DNA of 64,000 nucleotides from Maribacter arenosus (GTDB lineage Bacteria > Bacteroidota > Bacteroidia > Flavobacteriales > Flavobacteriaceae): contig NZ_JABTCG010000006.1 in NCBI RefSeq assembly GCF_014610845.1, positions 1-64,000 of the forward strand. The letters are read 5' to 3'. The notes under the pieces are model-generated. The model saw nothing but the letters and a program-made list of their open reading frames with translations, ran no database searches and was not told where the DNA came from. Position 1 is the first letter of the stretch. Every line of letters starts with the position of its first letter. The position numbers were made by a program, and so were the translations under genes. Shown in pieces: positions 1 through 8,682 of this stretch.

Positions 1-78
1 TTACCATTCCGAACAGGGAAGTTAAGCCCGTCTGCGCCGATGGTACTGCCACACCAGGTGGGAGAGTAGGCCGCCGCC
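1..78 (+). rRNA. rrf: 5S ribosomal RNA, 3' part
   Basis: The first bases match the conserved second half of a bacterial 5S rRNA: the segment CCGAACAGGGAAGTTAAGCC followed by GCCGATGGTACTGC and the closing GGGAGAGTAGG. The 5' part, and presumably the 16S and 23S genes of the same operon, lie before the window. The end is set at about base 78, just before the terminator; the exact 3' end could differ by a few bases. Confidence 0.93.
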
Positions 79-85
79 TTCCTTG

Positions 86-118
86 AAGCCCCCCGCAGCA
101 ATGCGGGGGGCTTTTTTT
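86..118 (+). terminator. Rho-independent terminator of the rRNA operon
   Basis: A GCCCCCCGC arm (88-96) pairs perfectly with GCGGGGGGC (103-111) across a six-base loop, extended by AA/TT, and is followed by a run of T. It sits directly after the 5S gene and ends the rRNA transcript. Confidence 0.92.
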
Positions 119-204
119 ATGCCATCGTACCCTAAGGCATTGGGACGGCATGATCCTTTTTTGGTATTTTGAAGAAAAATTGAAATCAAGGTGGCGAGCT
201 GTCT

Positions 205-546
205 TCCATAATCCGGGAAAATGGTTGGAAGCTAATTCACTATTAGGAAGATGGGAATGACGAGCTCTATCATCTAAAATTAGATGATGGTGAGCGGTAT
301 AAATGATTTAAGGAAAATCCCGTTATTTCAGGACAAATGCGAACTAAGTTATTGGATGGGTTAGCAGATGTTGGTGCAAACATGCCAAGCCTGGATATTG
401 AATATGATAGCATTCTTGCCAAAGAAACACATCAAATAATAGTCAATGAAAAATGGCCGAGCTTAGAACAAGCTAGAAAAGAAATGTTGTTGCCGTATTT
501 TTCACCTGACGAAGATTGGTGGGGCAACGCTATTATCGATGACTGA
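205..546 (+). pseudogene. Decayed C-terminal remnant of a sulfatase
   Basis: Reading frame 1 from base 259 gives DELYHLKLDDGERYK, a stop (304-306), then NPVISGQMRTKLLDGLAD and VGANMPSLDIEYDS, running open to 546. The pattern ELYxLxxDxGE, an NP motif, then a helix ending in VGAxMPxxNxxYD is what the C-terminal tail of type I sulfatases looks like. A one-base shift near 300 would restore YNDLKENP, so I read this as a frameshifted fragment. The catalytic N-terminal domain is absent: an rRNA terminator lies only about 140 bases upstream. A short intact ORF starting at 337 (69 residues) could instead be a genuine small protein of unknown role. Assignment is by motif memory only. Confidence 0.45.
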
Positions 547-624
547 TGTTTACCATGGACTTTTAAAATTTCCAATTGTCCCTCCACCTAACGTAGAGGG
601 ACTTTCTTTAAATCTTTTTATTTA

Positions 625-1896
625 TTATTCCACTGAAGTAACCCTAAACTTATAGGGCGAATTCCAATGCTCAGGTAGGTCTTGGTCATCATTTACAACG
701 GTTGGCCTATTGCCACCAATATTAATTCTAATTATGTAAGTTCCTTCCTCGAGAGTTGAATCTGTTAGTGTATTATAAATCGAACCATTACTTGAAATCT
801 CACCTGATATTTCTTCGTAGGAAGCAACAATTGCAGATTCATCTTGCTTTGCCAATTGTACGCTAACATTGATACTTGAAGGCACTTCGAGCATCTCAAC
901 TTTAATTCTACCAGGTTCCCTAAGCTGTACTTTATAAAAATCATAACTCTGCGGGTCTCCATAAATAACACTATTATTTATATAACCAGTGATTGCATAG
1001 GCTTCTATAATCTCGTTCTTGGGAATTGCCTTTGCTTCTGAAAATTCGTCGTTAGGCTCATAACAATCTACTATATCTGTATAGCTCCAAATAATTTCAT
1101 AGGGAGTAGGGCTGGTGCCTGCGGGTACATGAGATGAGTAATGTGCTGCAATATCATAACTTACCCCTGGATAGACTAAAAAACTAGTTGTTCTGGTATT
1201 TTCGTCGCTCGTAGCCGCCGCCGTACTATTGGAGATAGCACCCGTGGTATCGTTAGATGATGTAACTTTTAGGCCTGGTACAACACCACTGTCATTAGTA
1301 AGGACAACTGTATAGTATCCACCACCAGGACTGGTTACCGCAGGTAAAAGACCTGTATATAAATCTGTTTCATTTATGGCATCCCAGAATTCGTTAATCG
1401 TATTCCCATCATTCATAGGTTCATATGGCATACAATCATTGAATTCTGCAAAATCGCGTACCCATTTTTGAATGTTGCCAGCTCCAGCTGCTGCAACCGA
1501 AATACGAAGCGTATCGTCGGTTCCAATTTCCATTTGAGCATTATAGTAGTTGTAGTCACTACCCAATTCAGAATAATCATAATTCTCTTCATCCCTGGAT
1601 AGGATATCCTTCCACTTGATGTCATCTTTGTCAAAACCTGAGTCTTGTGCTAGGATTATGACTCCTTGTTCTTCAATCACTCTTACAAGCATTCCGTTAT
1701 TTGATGGATTATTACCTGCAACCCTAAACCAGTCTCCTTGCAAGGCTTCAACATTATTGGTGGGTGTTTCAGGCTTGGGATTTTCATTTTTTGGATTTTC
1801 GGTATTCTGTTGCTCTTTTGGGATTTCAGGGGCATCCTCAGTAGTGCAAGCCATTGTAAATAATAATACGAATAGTGTTTTTACAATTGTTTTCAT
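625..1896 (-). CDS. Lipoprotein with C-terminal PPC-like domain, function unknown
   Basis: The 423-residue product begins with a lipoprotein signal (lipobox LFTMAC, acyl Cys17) and a Pro/Glu/Asn-rich linker (about 20-50), so it is probably surface- or outer-membrane-anchored. The middle part is unrecognised. From about residue 285, DCYEPNDEFSEAKAIP followed by DFYKVQL and a beta-rich tail resembles the bacterial pre-peptidase C-terminal (PPC) domain, usually found on secreted proteins after a catalytic or binding module. No catalytic motif is visible. It is 11 bases downstream of another lipoprotein gene on the same strand, so the two are probably co-transcribed. Confidence 0.75.
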   Translation of the reverse strand: MKTIVKTLFVLLFTMACTTEDAPEIPKEQQNTENPKNENPKPETPTNNVEALQGDWFRVAGNNPSNNGMLVRVIEEQGVIILAQDSGFDKDDIKWKDILSRDEENYDYSELGSDYNYYNAQMEIGTDDTLRISVAAAGAGNIQKWVRDFAEFNDCMPYEPMNDGNTINEFWDAINETDLYTGLLPAVTSPGGGYYTVVLTNDSGVVPGLKVTSSNDTTGAISNSTAAATSDENTRTTSFLVYPGVSYDIAAHYSSHVPAGTSPTPYEIIWSYTDIVDCYEPNDEFSEAKAIPKNEIIEAYAITGYINNSVIYGDPQSYDFYKVQLREPGRIKVEMLEVPSSINVSVQLAKQDESAIVASYEEISGEISSNGSIYNTLTDSTLEEGTYIIRINIGGNRPTVVNDDQDLPEHWNSPYKFRVTSVE

Positions 1897-1907
1897 ATGG
1901 AATGATT

Positions 1908-2861
1908 TTAATTAGTTATTGAAAATTTGTAAAATAATTTTTTCTCATCCGCTGCGGGCACCTCAGAAACTAGAATATAATTCCCCGGGGTAAGGTCTAC
2001 TTCAAAATACCCGGTGGTGCCACCTGGCAGGTTGTTCATGCCTCCCAAAAAAGTAAATCCATTTGGGGCCGGGCTTCTCAATCCCATAGGGTTCATCCAG
2101 TTCAACCATTCCAATAAATCGGGTAATTCGGCAGAATCGTCATAGCGTACTAGATTGATGTCGTGTCCCAAAAAGTGTTCATATACAGTCTGGTCCTCAA
2201 ACTGCACTTGAAAGATTTGCTTTCCAGAAGAAATGCTATCCTTCAGTGCGATGCCTTTTGTGCTTGAAATGTTGACATGGACAGTTGCTTTTGGAGGTTG
2301 TAATAATGTTTTGTTTTCGGTTACCATAATTTGCTTGTACATACCATGGCTGGTATGCCAAGTGCCGTCTATCATCTTCACATAACATTCCATTATATAG
2401 AGTCCAGGTTCAAGAAAGACGGTGCTTTTCGCGGTGTTTTTAGGAGAAATAAGCCCTGTACCACCCATGTACCTTACCTTTTGAAACCATTCTGGTAACT
2501 TGCCAAAAGCCAATACGGCATTGTCCATATCACCGTCCAGGATATTTTTCATGCCTTCCTCGAAAGGGGGAAGAATATCGTTTTTGGTATCCAATGCAGT
2601 TTTACCAGTTGGATATAGATCCAGTAATATAAAATGGACTTCTTTCGACTCATTTGAATAGGTCAACGTGTTCCAGCCAGAATTAAGCGTGTCTTTGGAG
2701 ATAAACTCCATACCACGGGTTAGTATGTTGACCATGCCGGAAGTTTTATCAATGGTCCCCGATTCAAGTTTTGACTTTTCACTTTTAGGGTTTTCCTTGC
2801 ACCCTAATAATCCCAGAAATAAACCGCTCCAAATGAACAGTTGTTTGAATTTAGCTTTCAT
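1908..2861 (-). CDS. Lipoprotein of unknown function
   Basis: A 317-residue protein with a clear lipoprotein signal ending LFLGLLGC (Cys21). The mature part has several beta-rich stretches and a C-terminal segment (TTGYFEVDLTPGNYILVSEVP) resembling beta-sandwich repeats of envelope proteins. I recognise no family and see no catalytic motif. It is the upstream partner of the PPC lipoprotein gene (11-bp gap) and probably forms a two-gene unit with it. Confidence 0.72.
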   Translation of the reverse strand: MKAKFKQLFIWSGLFLGLLGCKENPKSEKSKLESGTIDKTSGMVNILTRGMEFISKDTLNSGWNTLTYSNESKEVHFILLDLYPTGKTALDTKNDILPPFEEGMKNILDGDMDNAVLAFGKLPEWFQKVRYMGGTGLISPKNTAKSTVFLEPGLYIMECYVKMIDGTWHTSHGMYKQIMVTENKTLLQPPKATVHVNISSTKGIALKDSISSGKQIFQVQFEDQTVYEHFLGHDINLVRYDDSAELPDLLEWLNWMNPMGLRSPAPNGFTFLGGMNNLPGGTTGYFEVDLTPGNYILVSEVPAADEKKLFYKFSITN

Positions 2862-2871
2862 TCGATGGATT

Positions 2872-3006
2872 TTATTTTTTATAAATGTTGAATGTTTTTA
2901 TCACTTTATTGTTCTCCAATATTTTCAACTTGTATGTTCCTTTTTCCATATGATCAATAGGAACATAGATGCTACATCTATCTGTTTTGAACAATTTTAA
3001 ATACAT
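2872..3006 (-). CDS. Mini-ORF resembling a type IX secretion C-terminal tail
   Basis: A 44-codon ORF on the minus strand reads MYLKLFKTDRCSIY... and ends GTYKLKILENNKVIKTFNI plus YKK. The ending (G-x-Y-x-L-K-I, a turn, then K-x-F-x-I-x-K-K) resembles the C-terminal sorting tail of Bacteroidota type IX cargo. It may be a remnant of a larger secreted protein or a fortuitous ORF. It ends 10 bases before the start of the lipoprotein gene. Confidence 0.3.
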   Translation of the reverse strand: MYLKLFKTDRCSIYVPIDHMEKGTYKLKILENNKVIKTFNIYKK

Positions 3007-3121
3007 GTTTAAATTTTAGAACAGGGTAAATGTAGTATAGGAATTTGTATAGGGATTGTAGATATGTTCCAAAGGCTAAAACATATGTTACACCAAACGT
3101 AACTAGCTTATAAACAGATTG

Positions 3122-6100
3122 TTAAATCTTAAATGCTGTAGGGGTTTTACCAAAATGTTCTTTAAAACAGCGATTAAAGTATGACGGGGTGGAAAAACCT
3201 ACTTGATAGGCAACCTCAGAAACAGATGCATCTGTATTGAGCAATAAATCACTTGCCAGTTTTAATCTTTGTGAACGTATGAATTCTGTGGTAGACATTC
3301 CTACGATAGCCGTAAGCTTACGGTGTAACTGTGTCCTGCTCATACCCATTTGCCTGCAAAAAAATTCGCTATTGAAATCTGGGTCCGAAATATGGGTATC
3401 CAAAACCTTTTTAAGTTGACTAAGGAACCTACTTTCTGTTGAAGTAATTGCAATATCTGGTGTGATGCTCAAATATTGACTGAAATGCTTTTGTAATTTG
3501 AGGCGTAGATCTATTAGTTTTTGAACAGTAATCACCAATTTTTCACGATTAAAGGGTTTGTTGATGTATGCATCGGCCCCGGTTCTTAGACCTTCAATCT
3601 CATGTTGCTCCCCGCTTTTGGCAGTTAAGAGAATAATGGGGATATGGCTGGTTCTAGTGTCAAATTTTAAAGTATTGCACATTTTGATACCATCCATAAC
3701 CGGCATCATAACATCACTGATAATCAAATCAGGATTTAATTCAAATGATTTTTGTAAACCCTCTTCTCCATTTGTGGCTTCTTCAATCCTGTAATTGGTT
3801 TTAAATATGGATTTGATGTATTGTCTAATATCTGGGTCGTCTTCTACCAGTAAGAGCAATGGCTTTTGGCTGCTTCGCTCTAATTCAGTAGAATTATTCA
3901 ATGCATAATCCACATTTGAATCAATCTTTTTTACCTCTTTTGACCTAGAAATTTCATTTGTTGCGAAGTATGAGGCTTCTGTAGGTATGTTAACGGTAAA
4001 CTGCACTCTATTTGCATGGTCTAATTGGGCTATTACACTTCCGTGTAAACGAGTCGTTAACTCCTTAACCAGAGACAAACCTATTCCCGCTCCATTATTA
4101 TTTTTATCTGTTTGATAAAACCTATCAAATATTCTGGAGAGGTCTTCTTGTGCAAGCGAATGCGAATCATTTATGACACTTACGATCAAGTGATGCTCTT
4201 GTTGTTGTGCATTAAATGTTATTTTTCCTTTGGACGAAGTGTATTTAATGGCATTGGAAAGTAAATTTGAAATTATTTTTTCTAAAGCATCGCGATCAAA
4301 CCAGGCTAATTTTTGGACTTTAATCTGCTGCTCAAAATCAAGCCCTTTTACTTTTGCTTGAAATTCAAAGGAACTCAAAACTTCATTAAGAAATATTTTT
4401 AGATTATCCTCACTTACATTCAATTCCAACTTTCCAGATTCCAATTTGGAAAGGTCAAGCATTTGATTGACAAGGTTCAACAACCGGTCTGCACTTCTTT
4501 TGACTAAATTCAGTTCTTTTTTGTCCTGCTCATGAAGCCCTTTTTTTGCAAGTTGGTTTTCTACAGGTCCGGAAATAAGTGTCAACGGAGTCCTGATTTC
4601 GTGCGAAATATTAGTATAGAGGCGGTTTTTTAATTCATCCAGTTTTTGCAGACGCTCTTTTTCATCGTGCTCTTGGGCAAGTTCCATTTTCATTTGCCAA
4701 CGCCATCTTAAATAATGATAGATGCCAAATAATATGAACAACAATGCCAATACATACCCAGCTTTGGCCAAATTGGTCCAATACCAAGGTTTTAAGATGG
4801 TAAATGAATATTTGGTAGGTTCTTTGTTCCAAATACCGTCGTAATTGCTAGAAAGTACCTGAAATTCGTATTTGTTCGGGGGCAGGTTGGTATAGTGTGC
4901 CACATTGTTATTGCCGGCACTGATCCATTCGGCATCGTTGTTTACCAGTCGGTATTTATATTGGTTCAATTCTGGTTGTGCAAATTGTAGGGAAGAAAAA
5001 GTGAACGATAGGGTATTTTCAGTGTGCCCAAGTTGTAATTCATTTGAAAAAGGAATTTCTTTATTGAATACTTCCAGTTTGGTCAATGCGGTTTTTGGAG
5101 GGACAGGATTTGTTTTGAGGTCCTTTGGGTTAAACCAATTAAGCCCTTTTATTCCTCCAAAATATAAAATGCCACTAAGATTTTTATGAAAGGCCCCAGC
5201 ATTAAATTCGTACGACTGTAACCCAAAGTAATTGCTGTAATTTTCTATATCTGAAATGGAATCATTTTCAATTTTGAGTTTAGTAATTCCTTTGTTGGAA
5301 CTTAACCATAGATTTCTTGAAGCGTCAGGTAAAATGCCATAAATAATATCATTGGGCAGACCTTCTTTTCTGGTGTAGGTTTTTATAGTATTTTCTTTAA
5401 TGTTGTATGATTTTAAACCATTACCGTTTGTGCCAATCCAAAGCACGGAATTGTCATAGTGCAACGAATAAATCCTATCAGATATACCTTCAACTGGCAA
5501 AAATTTGTTCTCCAGTATGTCAAGACGGTATAGTCCGTCAAATTCCGTTCCTACCCAAAGGGTGTTTGTATCACCTTGCGCAATAGTATTAATATCCTGT
5601 TCAACGGTACTTATATAGTAGTTTGAAGCCAAGCTTGAATTTTCCGAAGTAAATTGTTTCGTTACACCTTGGTCTTCATCAAATTGCAAGAGACCATGGT
5701 TAGTACAAAGCCACATATTCCCCTTAACATCCTTAAAAATTTTTAAAACAGTAAATGGTGCTGTTTTTTTATAGGAAGTCATTTTACCATTGGCATCCAA
5801 CTTTTGAAGTCCATTGTTCAAATGCCCAATCCATAAACTGCCTTCATCATAAAACAAGCTAACAATTCTATTTCCCAAAAGATCTGAATTCGCAGACGAA
5901 TAAGTGATATAATTTTGGGCAACTAAATCTATCTTGGTCAATCCTTGGTCTTTAGTGCCAACCCATATGGTTTTGTCGTCACTGGTGGTAATGGCTCTTA
6001 TACCATCTATATTAACATTTTGAGATACCTGATCATCTGTCAGTACATTGAATTTTTTTAAGTAAGCATCATAGTAACATACCCCGTTTCCTTGTGTTCC

Positions 6101-7111
6101 TATCCAAATGACGCCTGCATTGTCTTCAAGCATAAAAAACAAAGAATTGGAACTAAGCGCATACGGGTCGTTCTTGTCATAAATAAAGTTTTGAATGGTT
6201 TTTAAATTGAAATCCACCAAAAAGACACCAAGCCTTTCAGTGGTAATCCAAAGCCGATCTTGTTTGTCGACCAAAAGGTCTTTAACAATTAAATTTCCGG
6301 GAAGGGGATCGTTGTCAAATCCTGTAAATGATTTGAAGCCAGGATCGTTTTTAGACTTTAAGTAGAGTCCTTTCTCATAGCTCCCTAGAAATATGGTGCC
6401 TGTCTTGGATTTTGCGAACCGACTGAATATGGTTTCAGGAGCAAGCTCAATAAACTGGTAGTCATCATCTTTGATCTCAATGATGCCATCATCTGTAGTT
6501 GCAAGAATGGTCTTGTCATCTGTCTCCAAAAAACTGCATACTGCAAAATGTCTATCTTTTGGTTTTAGGATTTGAAGCGTATCCTTGGTTTGATGGTCTA
6601 TTTTGAAAAGCCCTTCCCCATAAGTGCCAATGTAATAATTTTGGTTGGTATCTTGAGCGATTGTGATTACCTGTTCAAATTTAGGTACTTCATGAAAACT
6701 ATCAGTTTCATGTTGGTATCGATTTAATTTTCCTGAATTGGCCACGACCCATAATATCCCAGCTCTATCAACAAATAATTCTCCGGATATATACTTTACT
6801 TCTCGTTTTGTCTCACCGGAGGTGACATTGTAGTGTGTAAATTCCCTACCATCGTATTTATTGAGGCCATCTTCGGTATTAAACCATATAAAACCGATTG
6901 TGTCTTGAGCAATACTTAAAACACTATTTTGAGAGAGTCCTTCGTTTACTGTTAAATTACTGAAGGAAAATTGCTTTTGTATTGAGGATTCTTTTTGACT
7001 ATGTAAAATAGGACAACTGACCAAAAAAGATATGGTCAATATTAAAAAGTTTAATGTGAATGAACAATTGTTGAAAGGGAGCTTTTTTTTTCTAGAAATA
7101 GTTTGCAGCAT
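3122..7111 (-). CDS. Hybrid two-component system sensor/regulator (HTCS), AraC-type output
   Basis: At 1329 residues this is a full-length hybrid two-component regulator. An N-terminal signal/anchor (about 20-38) is followed by two-component-regulator propeller repeats (many VGTxxxGLxxxD/WIGTxGNG motifs, about 50-700), a Y_Y_Y domain, one membrane helix (about 780-800), a HisKA domain with phospho-His837 in NISHEIRTPLT, a HATPase with DRFYQTDKNNNGAGIGLSLV, a receiver with acceptor Asp1133 in LIISDVMMP, and a C-terminal AraC HTH. The family senses a glycan fragment in the periplasm and activates a polysaccharide locus. No susC/susD pair lies next to it here; gltD is upstream and two lipoprotein genes downstream, so its target is unknown. 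All key residues look intact. Confidence 0.93.
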   Translation of the reverse strand: MLQTISRKKKLPFNNCSFTLNFLILTISFLVSCPILHSQKESSIQKQFSFSNLTVNEGLSQNSVLSIAQDTIGFIWFNTEDGLNKYDGREFTHYNVTSGETKREVKYISGELFVDRAGILWVVANSGKLNRYQHETDSFHEVPKFEQVITIAQDTNQNYYIGTYGEGLFKIDHQTKDTLQILKPKDRHFAVCSFLETDDKTILATTDDGIIEIKDDDYQFIELAPETIFSRFAKSKTGTIFLGSYEKGLYLKSKNDPGFKSFTGFDNDPLPGNLIVKDLLVDKQDRLWITTERLGVFLVDFNLKTIQNFIYDKNDPYALSSNSLFFMLEDNAGVIWIGTQGNGVCYYDAYLKKFNVLTDDQVSQNVNIDGIRAITTSDDKTIWVGTKDQGLTKIDLVAQNYITYSSANSDLLGNRIVSLFYDEGSLWIGHLNNGLQKLDANGKMTSYKKTAPFTVLKIFKDVKGNMWLCTNHGLLQFDEDQGVTKQFTSENSSLASNYYISTVEQDINTIAQGDTNTLWVGTEFDGLYRLDILENKFLPVEGISDRIYSLHYDNSVLWIGTNGNGLKSYNIKENTIKTYTRKEGLPNDIIYGILPDASRNLWLSSNKGITKLKIENDSISDIENYSNYFGLQSYEFNAGAFHKNLSGILYFGGIKGLNWFNPKDLKTNPVPPKTALTKLEVFNKEIPFSNELQLGHTENTLSFTFSSLQFAQPELNQYKYRLVNNDAEWISAGNNNVAHYTNLPPNKYEFQVLSSNYDGIWNKEPTKYSFTILKPWYWTNLAKAGYVLALLFILFGIYHYLRWRWQMKMELAQEHDEKERLQKLDELKNRLYTNISHEIRTPLTLISGPVENQLAKKGLHEQDKKELNLVKRSADRLLNLVNQMLDLSKLESGKLELNVSEDNLKIFLNEVLSSFEFQAKVKGLDFEQQIKVQKLAWFDRDALEKIISNLLSNAIKYTSSKGKITFNAQQQEHHLIVSVINDSHSLAQEDLSRIFDRFYQTDKNNNGAGIGLSLVKELTTRLHGSVIAQLDHANRVQFTVNIPTEASYFATNEISRSKEVKKIDSNVDYALNNSTELERSSQKPLLLLVEDDPDIRQYIKSIFKTNYRIEEATNGEEGLQKSFELNPDLIISDVMMPVMDGIKMCNTLKFDTRTSHIPIILLTAKSGEQHEIEGLRTGADAYINKPFNREKLVITVQKLIDLRLKLQKHFSQYLSITPDIAITSTESRFLSQLKKVLDTHISDPDFNSEFFCRQMGMSRTQLHRKLTAIVGMSTTEFIRSQRLKLASDLLLNTDASVSEVAYQVGFSTPSYFNRCFKEHFGKTPTAFKI

Positions 7112-7207
7112 CTCACAACATTTTAAACAAAGGCAGGGTGGGACATTAAATTAATTTTACATCCCAAAAGATAAGCATTTATTAAATGTCACAACATAAA
7201 AACAATT

Positions 7208-8674
7208 TTATACCCTAGGCAAATCACCTTCACCTTTCAATGGCAGTTGTGATTCCCCCATGAGGTACGTATCTACATGAAAAGCCGCTTGTCTGCCTTC
7301 CGCTATAGCCCAAACAATTAAAGATTGGCCCCTTCTCTGATCTCCTGCAACAAAGACACCGGGTACATTGGTCATATAATCATTCTCAGAGGCCTTAATG
7401 TTTGTTCTTGGATCGGCTTCCAAGGCCAATTGTTCGGCAATGGTCATTTCAGAACCTGTAAACCCAAGAGCCAAGAGCGCTAATTCACATTTCCATTCTT
7501 TTTCAGTGCCCGCTACTTCTTTGAGCATCGGCCGCTTGCCCGGTTCCTTGATCCATTCAACCTCAGTGGTTATTAATCCTTTAAGATTACCTTCTTTATC
7601 CCCGATAAATTTTTTGGTAGAAATACTGAAAAAACGTTCGGCCCCTTCTTTATGGGATGAGCTAGTTCGAAGCCGCATTGGCCAAAATGGCCATGGTTGA
7701 TCTTCCGGTCGCTCTGTTGTGCCCATCGGCATAATTTCAAAGTTGGAAACCGACTTCGCACCATGTCTTATGGAAGTACCGATACAATCCGATCCCGTAT
7801 CACCTCCACCAATAACGATGACATTTTTGCCAGTGGCCAGAATTTCCTCCCCTAAATCCCTGATCCCATCGACCCGTCGATTATTTTGGCCTAGAAAATC
7901 CATTGCCTGAACCACACCCTTAAGATCCGCTCCTTCTATGGGAAGGTTTCTTCTAACCGTTGCTCCCCCACATAATACCAAGGCATCAAAATCATTCTTT
8001 AGTTGGTCCGCTTTGATATCAACACCGATATGAACCCCACATTTGAATTCAATGCCTTCTTCTTTCAACACCTCCAACCTTCTATCGATGACTTTTTTTT
8101 CCATTTTAAAATCTGGAATACCGTAGCGAAGAAGTCCTCCTGGTTTTTCATCCCTTTCATAAACAGTAACCAAATGCCCCGCTCTATTCAATTGTTGTGC
8201 TGAGGCCAAACCTGAAGGTCCGGAACCTATAATCGCTATTTTCTTTCCTGTACGTTTTTTTGGGGGTTTGGGTTTTATCCATCCATTGCTGAAAGCAGTC
8301 TCAACGATATTTTTTTCAATGTTTTCAATGGTTACGGGATCTTCATTAATCCCAAGCACACAGGCTTCCTCACATGGGGCTGGACATAATCTACCCGTAA
8401 ATTCCGGGAAATTATTGGTGGCATGCAGAATTTCAGCCGCCTTTTCCCATTTACCTTTATACACGGCATCGTTAAAATCTGGAATTAGGTTGCCCAAGGG
8501 ACAACCACTATGGCAAAAAGGAATACCACAATCCATACAGCGGGCTCCTTGTTCTTTCAATTGTGATTCCTTCAGCGGAATTGTAAACTCCTTGTAGTTT
8601 TTTACGCGTTTGTCTACCGGAGCGTATTCCTCTATTTTTCTATCGAATTCCAAAAAACCTGTTATCTTTCCCAT
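7208..8674 (-). CDS. gltD: Glutamate synthase small subunit
   Basis: The 488-residue protein is the FAD/NADPH-binding small subunit of glutamate synthase, which passes electrons from NADPH to the large subunit for making glutamate from glutamine and 2-oxoglutarate. The N-terminus carries the Fe-S cysteine pattern CMDCGIPFCHSGCPLGN and CPAPCEEAC. An FAD Rossmann motif IAIIGSGPSGLASAQQ (about 147) and an NADPH motif NVIVIGGGDTGSDCIG (about 285) follow. It lies 8 bases downstream of gltB on the same strand, a standard gltBD operon. Length is normal. Confidence 0.97.
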   Translation of the reverse strand: MGKITGFLEFDRKIEEYAPVDKRVKNYKEFTIPLKESQLKEQGARCMDCGIPFCHSGCPLGNLIPDFNDAVYKGKWEKAAEILHATNNFPEFTGRLCPAPCEEACVLGINEDPVTIENIEKNIVETAFSNGWIKPKPPKKRTGKKIAIIGSGPSGLASAQQLNRAGHLVTVYERDEKPGGLLRYGIPDFKMEKKVIDRRLEVLKEEGIEFKCGVHIGVDIKADQLKNDFDALVLCGGATVRRNLPIEGADLKGVVQAMDFLGQNNRRVDGIRDLGEEILATGKNVIVIGGGDTGSDCIGTSIRHGAKSVSNFEIMPMGTTERPEDQPWPFWPMRLRTSSSHKEGAERFFSISTKKFIGDKEGNLKGLITTEVEWIKEPGKRPMLKEVAGTEKEWKCELALLALGFTGSEMTIAEQLALEADPRTNIKASENDYMTNVPGVFVAGDQRRGQSLIVWAIAEGRQAAFHVDTYLMGESQLPLKGEGDLPRV

Positions 8675-8682
8675 GCTTCGAT

